Below are positions 33,330 through 42,126 of a stretch of 64,000 nucleotides of DNA, in pieces. The notes beneath the pieces are model-generated. The model saw nothing but the letters and a program-made list of their open reading frames with translations. It had not been told where the DNA came from and did not search any database. The stretch covers positions 620,001-684,000 of the forward strand of contig NZ_CP071455.1 in assembly GCF_017352135.1 (NCBI RefSeq), written 5' to 3'. The stretch comes from Rhizobium lentis (lineage in GTDB: Bacteria; Pseudomonadota; Alphaproteobacteria; Rhizobiales; Rhizobiaceae). The first letter of the stretch is position 1. Each line of letters opens with the position of its first letter. Both the position numbers and the translations under genes were made by a program.

Positions 33330-33848
33330 CTAGTTTCTTGCTGCGGCGGGACGCTGCAGATCGATGCGGCTCGTGACGACAGACCGTCCCGAAAGCAGGT
33401 CGTTGTCGACCGTCTGCAGCCGGAGCCGGTCCTGCCCGATCTTTTCGATCAGCAGAGTTGCTTTCCGGTCGCCATTGACCACGCGGGCCCAGGTAATGTT
33501 AAGGTTCAGTCTGTCGCCCTGCCTGCGTCCGACAAGCTTGGACGACTGTCCCGATGGTCCGATGTAATTGCCGCTGTAGTGTTGTCCCGATGCCTTGACG
33601 TCGGCCGAGAAAGTCCTGGTGAAGACCGCAAGCCCGCGGCACTTCCCGTTCATCGATAAGGCGGACTGGCTGGCGTCCGATCTGAGGGTGCAGGAGACGT
33701 TGAAATTCATGCCGCCGATCTTGGTCAGGACCATTCCCGTGCCGTTCCAATCGCCTCCCAGAGACCGCAGGAAAGCGGACTCCTGCGCCAGTGCACCGGC
33801 AGGCAGACCGTAAAGCGACAGCAAAGTGGCGATCAGGACAACGCGCAT
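33330..33848 (-). CDS. Exported protein of unknown function
   Basis: A GAGGG site precedes ATG 33848. The 172-residue protein has a Sec signal peptide (MRVVLIATLLSLYGLPAGAL, cleavage after ALA). The mature part is beta-rich (DWNGTGMVLTKIGGMNFNVS, GNYIGPSGQSSKLVGRRQGD, LNLNITWARVVNGDRKATLL), in the manner of small lipocalin- or avidin-like barrels. It has two cysteines (SCTL, GKCRG) that may pair. Periplasmic location is likely; no family was identified. Confidence 0.65.
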   Translation of the reverse strand: MRVVLIATLLSLYGLPAGALAQESAFLRSLGGDWNGTGMVLTKIGGMNFNVSCTLRSDASQSALSMNGKCRGLAVFTRTFSADVKASGQHYSGNYIGPSGQSSKLVGRRQGDRLNLNITWARVVNGDRKATLLIEKIGQDRLRLQTVDNDLLSGRSVVTSRIDLQRPAAARN

Positions 33849-33917
33849 GACACCCTCGATGTTGGGTGCGGTAAAAACAGATTAACGCGGCAGATTGTTC
33901 CCACATACGGGCGCCGT

Positions 33918-34442
33918 TCAAACCGAAGTGATGCCGACCCTGCGGAGTTTGAAGAAGTAACGACGGGCATCATCCTTCACGCACATCATGCCGGCCAGAT
34001 CTTCTCCGTTGATCCTGCGGAAATAATCGACGATCGGCTGCCTGTCGTAGACCATCGCCGCAGTGGCGACACGCTCCAGGCTCTGGAGCCTCAGCGACGC
34101 GGTGGTGCTCCGCGCCCGGAGTGCCTTCTGCAGGTAGGAGAACCAGTTCCGCGCGATCCGAGTGCGACCGAACGGCGCGGCCCTGATGGCCAGGCCAATT
34201 GGAAGAATACCGGGGTCGATGGCCACCAGCCGATCCGGCCGCCACTGAAAGAGGAGGGCGTCCGCGCGCATGTCGGCGTGAAATCTTTTGCCGAACCAAC
34301 CCAGATTCTCGAGAACGCCGTCGAGCGGGTGATCCGATGGGATGCCCGCGCCTCGCCACAAGCCGACCATCTCGATCGGCTGGACAGGCGCCAGCGACGA
34401 GAACCACTCCTTGGCCTCTTTCTGCCGCTCCGTGCTTTTCAT
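33918..34442 (-). CDS. GXWXG/DUF4334 protein
   Basis: I prefer ATG 34442 (MKSTERQKEAKEWFSSLAPV), with a GGAAA site, giving 174 residues; an ATG at 34490 would add 16 hydrophobic residues. The N-terminal GXWXG segment (GLWRGAGIPSDHPLDGVLEN then WFGKRFHADM) and the C-terminal DUF4334 segment (MVYDRQPIVDYFRRINGEDL, AGMMCVKDDARRYFFKLRRV) are both clear. The family is widespread in actinobacteria and rhizobia; its biochemical role is not established. Confidence 0.8.
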   Translation of the reverse strand: MKSTERQKEAKEWFSSLAPVQPIEMVGLWRGAGIPSDHPLDGVLENLGWFGKRFHADMRADALLFQWRPDRLVAIDPGILPIGLAIRAAPFGRTRIARNWFSYLQKALRARSTTASLRLQSLERVATAAMVYDRQPIVDYFRRINGEDLAGMMCVKDDARRYFFKLRRVGITSV

Positions 34443-34649
34443 GCATTTTCCATAGAGCAATTCCAGGAAAAGTAAGAAGCCATTTTCCATCCGGAATTGC
34501 GCAAATACGAAAGGTAGAGAGGTTCTGCGCTTCGGCGAGAAACTGAACCGCTCCAGCCTGCGATCGAACCTTTTCGCCCTAGCGAAAGAAAGGGCCGACA
34601 CCGCGCCGGCCTTTGTTTCCCTTCGAGGGCCTATCTGCCAGCCGGCTGC

Positions 34650-35576
34650 CTACAGCGATTTCTTGTACAGCTTTTGGGCGATCTCAAACATCTCTTCCGG
34701 CGCGTAGTCGGGCGTGAAGGCAGAGGGAACACCGACAAGCTGGTGGATCTTACCGCCGTCCGGCATGCCCTCGACGACTTCAAGCTCGCCCGGCGGATCG
34801 TCCGGCAGTGCGACCTCGTCATTGCTCCAGATGCCGGCGATTTCCTTGTAGTCGTTCGGGCTCCAGGTGTAGAGGCGGCGATGCGATCCTTCGTCGAGGT
34901 ATTTCTGCGCCTCCGGAATGTTGGCGAGCGGGATGTTGGGGCAGGGAAGAAACTTCTCGATCTCGACCCCGGTGATCTTCTTCAGCGCAAGCGCATAGGC
35001 GTGTGCATGCACGGAGCCGCGTACGAGCAGATAACCGCAGACTTCGCGCCCTGTCGGATCCGTAACCGTTTCGTACACCCTGAGCTTATGAAGCCTGGCG
35101 CCGCATTCCAGATGAAAATTGTGCAGCAGGTCGAAGACGATATTGCCGGTCGTGGTGATGAAGTCGTTGTTCCACGAGACGCCGTTGCTGTTGACCGGCA
35201 TTGCACCGCCGCCGCCGGACAGGAAGCTCGCGGCAAGGCGGATATCCGTCATATCCTTAAAGGGCGCGCCGGAAATGTCGCCGCCATCGCCCGCGTCGCC
35301 ATCGGGCATGTCGGGACCGTTGGCAAGCATGGCGACGCCGTTGCTGACAAGCTCTACATGGCCGAGCTCCTCCGCGGTGATGCTGGCGACCAGGCTGTAG
35401 AACGGCCGGAGCTTCGATTTGGAGCGGAAGTTGAAACTCTGGAACATGTAGTTGCCGAGAGTCGACATCTCCCCGTATTTGCCCCCAAGCAGCTCCTGGA
35501 GGGCTGCAGCCGCATTTGGGTCTGCCGCCTTCGGCGCGGGTAATTCCGCCTGCAATTGATCGACGCGCATGAACAT
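34650..35576 (-). CDS. Manganese catalase
   Basis: The 308-residue protein has the ferritin-like four-helix core of dimanganese catalases, with glutamate and histidine ligands in LGGKYGEMSTLGNYMFQSFN (Glu) and SITAEELGHVELVSNGVAML (Glu, His), and later HNFHLECGARLHKLRVYE and YLLVRGSVHAHAYALALKKI. It breaks down hydrogen peroxide in the cytoplasm without haem. An AGGAAC site lies ten bases before the ATG. The possible general-stress promoter upstream fits a role in stationary or stress phase. Confidence 0.92.
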   Translation of the reverse strand: MFMRVDQLQAELPAPKAADPNAAAALQELLGGKYGEMSTLGNYMFQSFNFRSKSKLRPFYSLVASITAEELGHVELVSNGVAMLANGPDMPDGDAGDGGDISGAPFKDMTDIRLAASFLSGGGGAMPVNSNGVSWNNDFITTTGNIVFDLLHNFHLECGARLHKLRVYETVTDPTGREVCGYLLVRGSVHAHAYALALKKITGVEIEKFLPCPNIPLANIPEAQKYLDEGSHRRLYTWSPNDYKEIAGIWSNDEVALPDDPPGELEVVEGMPDGGKIHQLVGVPSAFTPDYAPEEMFEIAQKLYKKSL

Positions 35577-35609
35577 CGGGAAGTTCCTTTGGTTGAGAAA
35601 ACACTGCCC

Positions 35610-35634
35610 AACCTCGCCGGGCGGCCACTGTTCC
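35610..35634 (-). promoter_or_regulatory. Possible EcfG-type general stress promoter of the manganese catalase
   Basis: On the minus strand GGAAC (35634-35630) and GGTT (35613-35610) are separated by 16 bases. This matches the alphaproteobacterial EcfG pattern GGAAC-N16/17-CGTT except for one base. It lies 34 bases before the catalase start. Confidence 0.4.
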
Positions 35635-35667
35635 CGCCCCTACGGAAATTTTCCCGATTGGGCGGGA

Positions 35668-36165
35668 TCACGCCCCTCCCTTCGTTGACAACAAGGAGTC
35701 CAGCGACACGGGCCTCAGGCCCTGTGCATCGACGCCGACATCATATTGGCGGGGCACGGGCTTCAGGCGGCCATGGGAATGTCCGTGCAGATTGATCGAC
35801 TGCTTGCCCATCTTGTTCCAGGTGCGGAACGGGTAGTGGCACAGGATCAGCAGCTGATCGCCCAGTGTCATCTCCTTGTAGTGCTGGACGCTTGCCCATC
35901 CCGTCGCTTCGGTCGTCGTCTGCGGATCATTATTCCCGATGATGAGGTGCTTTCGCCCGTTCAGCATCGAAAGGAGCTGGTCGCAGTCCCCGCCGCGGAA
36001 AGCCATAAAGTCGCCGAGATGCCAGACGTCGTCCTGCGGACCGACGATCGCGTTCCAGTTCCGGATCAGCGTTACGTCGTGGGAGGTCAAGTCGGGAAAG
36101 GGACGTCGGTCGATGCGAAGGACGCGGGGATCTGCAAAATGGGTATCGCCGGTGAAGTAGATCAT
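35668..36165 (-). CDS. Calcineurin-like metallophosphoesterase
   Basis: ATG 36165 (MIYFTGDTHFADPRVLRIDR) gives 165 residues with the core metal-binding motifs of the family: GDTHF, WHLGDF (with Asp), IIGNND, CHYPFRTWN and NLHGHSHGR. This is the small-phosphoesterase layout that includes cyclic-nucleotide and nucleotide pyrophosphate hydrolases. Its start lies 43 bases after the DUF1206 stop on the same strand, so both may be one unit. Confidence 0.85.
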   Translation of the reverse strand: MIYFTGDTHFADPRVLRIDRRPFPDLTSHDVTLIRNWNAIVGPQDDVWHLGDFMAFRGGDCDQLLSMLNGRKHLIIGNNDPQTTTEATGWASVQHYKEMTLGDQLLILCHYPFRTWNKMGKQSINLHGHSHGRLKPVPRQYDVGVDAQGLRPVSLDSLLSTKGGA

Positions 36166-36208
36166 TTGACAGAGATGGCGCAGCCGGCCCGGTTGGAAAG
36201 TCGCTTCG

Positions 36209-37030
36209 CTAACGGCCAGGTGTCGGGATCGAATGCTTGACGTCATCAAGGGACGGGCTGCGCACGACGCGATAGCGCGCTTCGACGAGGTTATAGATCC
36301 CGAAGGCCGCCAGTCCGATCGCGATGGCGATATAGAGGATCGAGCCGAAAGGAAGCCGTCTCACCCATTCAAGCGCGTCCCCCATGCTGCCTGCCTGTTG
36401 CGGGTCGACGCTGAACCCGGCATAGGCGAGGAAGATTCCGGTGATCACGAAGACGGCGCCGCGCGCGACAAGACCGTAGACACAGACCGAGGTCACCACG
36501 CCGCTGGCGTCGTCAAGCCTGAGATAGCGCTTGAATTTCTTCGTGATGCCCTTGGCTGCCGTCACGACCCCGCCGATGACGAAGCCGAGGCCGACGGCTA
36601 CGGCAAGATAGGCGCCGAACGGCTGCGACATGATCCATTCGGCCAATCCCTTCTCACCCGATCCCTGGCTTGCGCCGCCGCTGAAGAGCGCATGTCCCAG
36701 CGCGTATCCGGCAAGCCCGAGATAGACGACGGCGCTGCCGAGGAGAACCGTGCGGATGGCGATCGCCTTGGTGTCGCCGCCATGGCCGTCGCTGTCGGCC
36801 AGGGACTGCGCCAGCCGCCAGGCGACGAAACCAAGAAGTCCGATGCCGATGAGTCCAACCCAGACGCGGCCGAAGGGCTGTGCGAGAAGCGTCGAAAGTG
36901 CCGATTTCGTTTCCGGCTTTCCCCCGGCGACACCGGAAAAGAGGGCGAGGCCGGCGACAAGGAGGAACACGACACCGCGTGCCATGTAGCCGCTCTTGGC
37001 AAGCAGATCGAAACGAAATCCTTTGGACAT
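36209..37030 (-). CDS. DUF1206 membrane protein
   Basis: The 273-residue protein contains three repeats of a two-helix unit, the hallmark of DUF1206: FDLLAKSGYMARGVVFLLVA, RTVLLGSAVVYLGLAGYALG and VCVYGLVARGAVFVITGIFL each carry an Arg/Tyr-Gly-hydrophobic pattern, linked by RPFG/QPFG loops. Six membrane spans are predicted. A GCGGAG site precedes the ATG. The function is unknown; the neighbours are stress-type genes. Confidence 0.85.
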   Translation of the reverse strand: MSKGFRFDLLAKSGYMARGVVFLLVAGLALFSGVAGGKPETKSALSTLLAQPFGRVWVGLIGIGLLGFVAWRLAQSLADSDGHGGDTKAIAIRTVLLGSAVVYLGLAGYALGHALFSGGASQGSGEKGLAEWIMSQPFGAYLAVAVGLGFVIGGVVTAAKGITKKFKRYLRLDDASGVVTSVCVYGLVARGAVFVITGIFLAYAGFSVDPQQAGSMGDALEWVRRLPFGSILYIAIAIGLAAFGIYNLVEARYRVVRSPSLDDVKHSIPTPGR

Positions 37031-37125
37031 GATATGCTCCGCGCTTCTGTGTGGCTGTCACCCCTAACGCGCCACCGCGCGGAAAGTTGTCGCCGAGGAG
37101 GCCGCGATCATGCCGGGAGTCGTCA

Positions 37126-37599
37126 ATGCCGGTCCGTAGCGCCGGGCTTCTCATCTACCGCCTTTTCGGGAGGAGGCTGGAGTTCCTGCTCGTCCATCCC
37201 GGCGGCCCCTTCTGGGCGAAGAAGGACGAGGGCGCCTGGTCGATCCCGAAAGGATTGATCGAAGCCGGCGAAAACGAACTGTCGGCAGCAATCCGGGAGG
37301 CGCAGGAGGAGCTCGGCGTCGACATCCAAGGAGCCTTCGCCCCGCTCGGAGAATATCGCCAACCCGGCGGAAAATTGGTGGTCGTCTGGTCGATGGAGGC
37401 GAACGCTGCGCTTGATGTCGAGACGGTGCACAGTTCAGAGTTTCAGATCGAATGGCCGCCGCGATCGGGTAGGATCCAAAGTTTTCCCGAGGTCGACCGC
37501 GCCGCATGGTTTGCCCCTGCAGAGGCTGAGATCAAAATTCTCAAGGGCCAGGCCGCAATGCTTGCAGATCTCGCAAAGCAACTCGGCCGGGACCGGTGA
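37126..37599 (+). CDS. Nudix hydrolase
   Basis: ATG 37126 (MPVRSAGLLIYRLFGRRLEF) gives 157 residues. The Nudix box is canonical from Gly43 to Val65, with Glu49, Arg57-Glu58 and Glu61-Glu62 all in place (GLIEAGENELSAAIREAQEE), unlike the degenerate box of the NrtR-type regulator. The layout (GAWSIPKGLIE, then EYRQPGGKLVVVWSMEA, EVDRAAWFAPAEA) is that of small diadenosine-polyphosphate/NTP pyrophosphohydrolases. It is divergent from DUF1206. Confidence 0.85.
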   Translation: MPVRSAGLLIYRLFGRRLEFLLVHPGGPFWAKKDEGAWSIPKGLIEAGENELSAAIREAQEELGVDIQGAFAPLGEYRQPGGKLVVVWSMEANAALDVETVHSSEFQIEWPPRSGRIQSFPEVDRAAWFAPAEAEIKILKGQAAMLADLAKQLGRDR

Positions 37600-37656
37600 A
37601 CGGGAGTCTCGATCATCATTCTGTTTCGACAAGCACGGCGGGCGCGGTCGGCGGCC

Positions 37657-38655
37657 TCAATCGACCCCGGTAATCTTTGGAGTGAAGGCGATAATTTTTT
37701 CGGATATCCGGCTTTCGTCGCCGCTGCTCGCCGCGAGCAGAAGCGCGGCAGCGGCTTCGCCCATCTGACGCCGTGGCGAGATCGACGTCGCGATCCTGAC
37801 GGGGAGGGCGCTGGCGACATCCAGGCCGTTAAACCCGGCGATCAGTATTTCCGCGGGGCTGGAAATTCCGAGTTCCAGGCACGCAAAGACGCCGCCCGTT
37901 GCCATGTCATCATTGGAATAATAGATGCAATCGAGATCCTTTGTCGCCGCTAGCATGGATAGCGACAACCGCTTGCCGTGCGCCACCGAGGAATAGGCAG
38001 CGTTGATCCGCTCGTCGATAAAAGAAAGGCCGCTCTCGCGCAGCACCTTCTCGAAGCCGGCTTTTCGCTTGCCGGCCCGCAGATCTCTGTCGATCGCGCT
38101 GCCGATATAGCCGAACCGCCGCCGGCCGGCTGCCAAAAGCGCCTTTGCCATCTCTTCCCCAGCCTTGCCATGCGAAAGGCCGACGTTGAAATCGACCGGC
38201 GTGCCGTCGAGGTCCATCAGCTGTATGACGGGGATGGCTGCATTCTGCAGCATCCTGACCGTTTCTGCCGGCTGATCGAGACCTGTCACGATGATGGCGG
38301 CAGGCCGCCAGGAGAGCATGTCGCGGATGATCTCGCGTTCCTTCGTCATATCGTAATCGGAGATGCCGAACACCGCCTGCATGCCGGATCCGCGCAGCCC
38401 CGCAGAAATGCCCGCCAGCATTTCGGGAAAGACGATGTTGGACATGCTGGGAACGACGACGGCGACGAGGTTGGTGCGCTGCGACGACAATGAGAGTGCC
38501 AGCCGGTTGCCGACATAGCTCAGCCGCTCGGCCTGCTGAAGCACTTTCGCGCGGGTCTCCTTGGAGACGTCGGCGGCGCCGCGAAGTGCGCGCGATGCCG
38601 TCATCTTGCTGACGCCGGCCGCAGCCGCAACCTCTTCCAGTGTGGATTTACGCAT
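37657..38655 (-). CDS. LacI-family regulator (GntR-like subgroup)
   Basis: The 332-residue protein has a LacI helix-turn-helix (STLEEVAAAAGVSKMTASRA) and hinge (NRLALSLSSQRTN), followed by a ligand domain (LVAVVVPSMSNIVFPEMLAG, AAIIVTGLDQPAETVRMLQN, IYYSNDDMATGGVFACLE). A 28-base palindrome lies 111 bases upstream, between this gene and the DenD-type operon on the other strand. It therefore probably represses both itself and the dehydrogenase/importer operon, with a sugar or sugar acid as effector. Confidence 0.85.
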   Translation of the reverse strand: MRKSTLEEVAAAAGVSKMTASRALRGAADVSKETRAKVLQQAERLSYVGNRLALSLSSQRTNLVAVVVPSMSNIVFPEMLAGISAGLRGSGMQAVFGISDYDMTKEREIIRDMLSWRPAAIIVTGLDQPAETVRMLQNAAIPVIQLMDLDGTPVDFNVGLSHGKAGEEMAKALLAAGRRRFGYIGSAIDRDLRAGKRKAGFEKVLRESGLSFIDERINAAYSSVAHGKRLSLSMLAATKDLDCIYYSNDDMATGGVFACLELGISSPAEILIAGFNGLDVASALPVRIATSISPRRQMGEAAAALLLAASSGDESRISEKIIAFTPKITGVD

Positions 38656-38766
38656 CGCACCGACCCCATCGTCGAACTGCCCCGCCAGCGGGCAACATCA
38701 GATTCATAGGCTCTTTTCCAAAAAAGGAAAACACTCACCACTTGACATAGACGGCTAAAATGGGCG

Positions 38767-38794
38767 TTGTTACCGATACCGGTATCGATAACAA
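38767..38794. promoter_or_regulatory. Strong LacI-type operator
   Basis: A 28-base palindrome (outer arms TTGTTA / TAACAA, core CGATACCGGTATCG) matches its reverse complement at 26 of 28 positions. It lies between the divergent LacI gene and the DenD operon. A TTGACA -35-like box lies just before it at 38742-38747, though no good -10 follows. Confidence 0.75.
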
Positions 38795-38817
38795 CAATCG
38801 GCAACGGGGAGGAAGCC

Positions 38818-38868
38818 ATGCGAGAAATAGGGAAGGCCGCGGTCATCGGATCGGAGCCGATGGGCTGA
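38818..38868 (+). other. 16-codon open frame with strong ribosome binding site; leader peptide or gene stub
   Basis: GGGGAGGAAGCC precedes the ATG, then 16 codons (MREIGKAAVIGSEPMG) and TGA. The AVIG-x3-MG pattern recalls the first strand and turn of a dehydrogenase of the 3-hydroxyacyl type, so it may be the stub of a deleted gene; a leader peptide is the alternative. The following 230 bases up to the DenD-like gene hold no other frame I can support. Confidence 0.3.
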
Positions 38869-39101
38869 CCGGGCAGAGCTTCGGGGCGTCCGACGTCCGA
38901 CTATGTTCGATTGCCATCATCTGCGGATCGGGCAAGGTGACTTGACCCGCAGGTTGCAAATCTATCTGAATTCTATTGGGCATGTTCCATCTGCCGGTTC
39001 CGGATCACCGCGCACCGGGCCAGGAATTGACCGCAAGGACAATATGACGAGCGAGTGCGGGTCTTGACCGAAAATACCGGTCGACGGGAGGAAGAGCCGA
39101 T

Positions 39102-40088
39102 ATGCATGTGATGATTTTAGGCGCGGCGGGCATGATCGGCCGCAAGCTGGTCGAGAAGATCGCGCGCGAGCCGCTGATTTTGGGCCGGCCCGTCACCCGC
39201 CTGACGATGGTGGACGCCTTTGAGCCGCCGGTGCCGGAAGCGCTCCGACCCGTCTCCACGGCGCTGACGGTTGACCTTGCCGCCACCGGTGCGGCCGACC
39301 GGCTGATCGAAAGCCGGCCGGAGCTGATCTTCCACCTTGCCGCCATCGTGTCCGGTGAGGCGGAGGCGGATTTCGACAAGGGTTACGCCGTCAATCTCGA
39401 CGGCACCCGCGCCCTGTTCGATGCGATCCGCCAGCTCGGCCTCAAGAGCGATTATGTGCCGCGCGTGGTTTTCGCCTCCTCGATTGCCGTCTTCGGTACA
39501 CCGTTCCCCGAGGTCATTCCGGACGAATTCTTCACCACGCCGCTGACGAGCTACGGCACCCAGAAGGCGATCGCCGAGCTGCTGCTCGCTGATTATTCCC
39601 GCCGCGGCATTTTCGACGGCGTCGGCATCCGGCTGCCGACCATCTGCGTGCGTCCAGGCGCGCCCAACAAGGCGGCCTCCGGTTTCTTCTCCAACATCCT
39701 GCGCGAGCCGCTGGTCGGCAAGGAAGCGGTGCTGCCGGTCAGCGATAGCGTCCGGCACTGGTTTGCCAGCCCGCGCGCGGCCGTCGGCTTCTTCGTTCAT
39801 GCGGCGACGATCGATACGGCCAGGATCGGCGCGCGCCGCAACCTCACCATGCCGGGGCTCTCGGCGCTGGTCGCCGAAGAGATTGAAGCCTTGCGCCGGG
39901 TGGCCGGTGACAGGGCGGTCGCCCTCATCAAGCGCGTGCCCGATCCGGTAATCGAACGCATCGTCGCCGGCTGGCCGACCCAGTTCGATGCAACGAGAGC
40001 CTCCTTACTCGGCTTCAAGGCGGAGACGAGCTTCGACGAGATCCTGAAGGTGCACATCGAGGATGAACTCGGCGGGAGGATCGCATGA
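39102..40088 (+). CDS. denD: NAD-dependent epimerase/dehydratase, DenD (D-erythronate dehydrogenase)-like
   Basis: A GGGAGGAAGAG site precedes the ATG. The 328-residue extended SDR has the NAD motif [10 protein letters not shown] at residues 7-16, the [20 protein letters not shown] stretch, the catalytic Tyr-x3-Lys ([10 protein letters not shown]) and the [20 protein letters not shown] segment typical of DenD. D-erythronate dehydrogenase oxidises a four-carbon acid to a 2-keto acid. The substrate here may be a related sugar acid, since the usual kinase partner is absent. It overlaps the next gene (ATGA). Confidence 0.8.
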   Translation: MHVMILGAAGMIGRKLVEKIAREPLILGRPVTRLTMVDAFEPPVPEALRPVSTALTVDLAATGAADRLIESRPELIFHLAAIVSGEAEADFDKGYAVNLDGTRALFDAIRQLGLKSDYVPRVVFASSIAVFGTPFPEVIPDEFFTTPLTSYGTQKAIAELLLADYSRRGIFDGVGIRLPTICVRPGAPNKAASGFFSNILREPLVGKEAVLPVSDSVRHWFASPRAAVGFFVHAATIDTARIGARRNLTMPGLSALVAEEIEALRRVAGDRAVALIKRVPDPVIERIVAGWPTQFDATRASLLGFKAETSFDEILKVHIEDELGGRIA

Positions 40089-40858
40089 GCCTATCGGGCA
40101 GCGGAGAAGCGAAGATTGCGCTTGTCACCGGCGGCGGCACAGGCGTCGGGCGGGCTATGTCGCGGGCGCTCGGCACAGCCGGCTATAAGGTGGTCATTTC
40201 AGGGCGGCGGGCCGACGTGCTTGAAAAGGCAGCAGCAGAACTCGGCGCCGAGACGGGTGCGGAATTCTTCGCGGTTCGCGCCGATGTCGGCGATCCCGCT
40301 TCGGTGCGCGCCCTCTTCGATGCGATCTCGGACAAATACGGAAGGCTCGACCTCCTGGTCAACAATGCCGGCGTCACCGTGCCGGGCGTGCCCCTCGAAG
40401 AGGTTTCCTTCGAACAGTGGAGCGCCATCGTCGCCGCCAATCTGACGGGCGCCTTCCTCTGCACCCAGCAGGCCTTCCGGCTGATGAAGAACCAGACCCC
40501 GCGCGGTGGGCGCATCATCAACAACGGCTCCGTCTCCGCCACGACGCCTCGTCCGAATTCCGCGCCTTACACGGCGACCAAGCACGCCATTACGGGGCTG
40601 ACGAAATCCACCGCTCTCGACGGGCGCGAATTCGACATCGCCTGCGGCCAGATCGATATCGGCAATGCCGCAAGCGACATGACGACGAAGATCGCCGCCG
40701 GCGTGCTGCAGGCAAATGGCAGCATCGCCGCGGAGGCGACGATCGACCCTGCGCACATCGCCGATGCGGTCGTCTACATGGCGGGCCTGCCGCTCAGTGC
40801 CAACGTGCTGACAATGACCGTGATGGCGACAAAAATGCCTTTCGTCGGGCGGGGGTGA
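40085..40858 (+). CDS. Short-chain dehydrogenase/reductase
   Basis: The 257-residue classical SDR has the cofactor motif [10 protein letters not shown] at about 15-24, the NNAG motif ([11 protein letters not shown]), Ser in [16 protein letters not shown], and the catalytic Tyr-x3-Lys ([10 protein letters not shown]). The substrate loop is long and ends with [17 protein letters not shown]. It is translationally coupled to the DenD-like enzyme and followed after 53 bases by the importer ATPase, so it likely acts on the same imported substrate or its product. Confidence 0.85.
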   Translation: MSLSGSGEAKIALVTGGGTGVGRAMSRALGTAGYKVVISGRRADVLEKAAAELGAETGAEFFAVRADVGDPASVRALFDAISDKYGRLDLLVNNAGVTVPGVPLEEVSFEQWSAIVAANLTGAFLCTQQAFRLMKNQTPRGGRIINNGSVSATTPRPNSAPYTATKHAITGLTKSTALDGREFDIACGQIDIGNAASDMTTKIAAGVLQANGSIAAEATIDPAHIADAVVYMAGLPLSANVLTMTVMATKMPFVGRG

Positions 40859-40911
40859 AGTGGCCGGCCGATCGACATATATGCAGTGCTCATGATCTGG
40901 GAGGAGGGAGT

Positions 40912-41979
40912 ATGGCAAACGTTCAATTCGAAGACGTCCGAAAATCATTCGGTGCGCATCCTGTCATCAAGGGGGTGGACATCGATATTGCCGACGGGGA
41001 ATTCGTCATCCTGGTCGGCCCCTCGGGTTGCGGTAAGTCCACTCTTCTGAGGATGCTGGCCGGGCTCGAGAATATTTCCGGCGGCGAGATCAAGATCGGC
41101 GGGCGTGTCGTCAACACGCTGCCGCCGAAGGACCGCGACATCGCCATGGTGTTCCAGAATTATGCGCTTTATCCGCACATGACGGTGGAGCAGAACATGG
41201 GCTTTTCGCTCATGCTCAACAAGGCGCCGAAGGCCGAAGCGGAGAAGCGGGTCAAATATGCCGCCGGGATCCTCGGTCTCGACAAGCTGCTCGATCGCTA
41301 TCCACGCCAGCTTTCCGGCGGCCAGCGCCAGCGCGTCGCCATGGGCCGGGCCATCGTGCGCAACCCGGAGGTCTTCCTGTTCGACGAGCCGCTCTCCAAC
41401 CTCGATGCCAAGCTGCGCGTCGCCATGCGCGCCGAGATCAAGGAGCTGCACCAGCGCCTGAAAACGACGACCGTCTACGTCACCCATGACCAGATCGAGG
41501 CGATGACGATGGCCGACAAGATCGTCGTCATGCATGACGGCATCGTCGAGCAGATCGGCAGCCCGCTCGAGCTTTACGACCGTCCCGCCAATCTCTTCGT
41601 CGGCGGCTTCATCGGCTCGCCGGCGATGAACATGATCCACGGCAGGCTCGATCCGGAAAACCCCAGCGAGTTCGTTGCAGTGAACGGCACGCGGCTGCCC
41701 GTCGCCAATCCGCCGGAAAGCGCCAAAGGCCGCGACCTCGTCTACGGGCTGCGACCCGAATATATCTCGCTCGATCCCAACGGGCTGCCGGCCGAAATCG
41801 TGGTGATCGAACCGACTGGCTATGAGACGCATCTGACTGTCCGCCTCGGCGGCAGCGAGGTCAGCTGCGTCTTCCGCGAACGTGTCGACGCCCGCCCGGG
41901 CGAAGCCATTCGCGTGGCGATCGACGCCAAGCATGTTCATCTCTTCGATGCCGAAGGCGGCAGGAGATTGACAGACTGA
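40912..41979 (+). CDS. CUT1 ABC importer ATPase, UgpC/MsmK-like
   Basis: The true start is ATG 40912 with a GGAGGGAG site (355 residues); the longer frame reads through the SDR gene. Walker A (GPSGCGKSTLL), the Q loop (MVFQNYALYPHMTVEQNMGF), signature LSGGQRQRVAMGRAI, Walker B (VFLFDEPLSNLDAKLR) and the H loop (VYVTHDQIEAMTMADK) are all complete. The C-terminal regulatory domain (YGLRPEYISLDPNGL, HVHLFDAEGGRRLTD) is the MalK type. It is the only CUT1-type ATPase in the window, and may energise the two other importers that lack their own. Confidence 0.92.
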   Translation: MANVQFEDVRKSFGAHPVIKGVDIDIADGEFVILVGPSGCGKSTLLRMLAGLENISGGEIKIGGRVVNTLPPKDRDIAMVFQNYALYPHMTVEQNMGFSLMLNKAPKAEAEKRVKYAAGILGLDKLLDRYPRQLSGGQRQRVAMGRAIVRNPEVFLFDEPLSNLDAKLRVAMRAEIKELHQRLKTTTVYVTHDQIEAMTMADKIVVMHDGIVEQIGSPLELYDRPANLFVGGFIGSPAMNMIHGRLDPENPSEFVAVNGTRLPVANPPESAKGRDLVYGLRPEYISLDPNGLPAEIVVIEPTGYETHLTVRLGGSEVSCVFRERVDARPGEAIRVAIDAKHVHLFDAEGGRRLTD

Positions 41980-42126
41980 TGCGATCCGGCGCCAGCACGG
42001 GAGAGGAGGAGTCTTCCCTGCTGCCGGAGCGCAAACATCCCATTCACAGGATGTCAGACCGGACTTCACCAAGCGGGAGGTGGATGCCGGAGAATTGCTC
42101 CCGCTGTTTCAATGAGGAGGAATCTC

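Noticed and set aside
40417..40911. Long N-terminal extension of the importer ATPase through the SDR gene
   Set aside because: The SDR gene occupies this stretch in another frame, and ATG 40912 has an excellent ribosome binding site.
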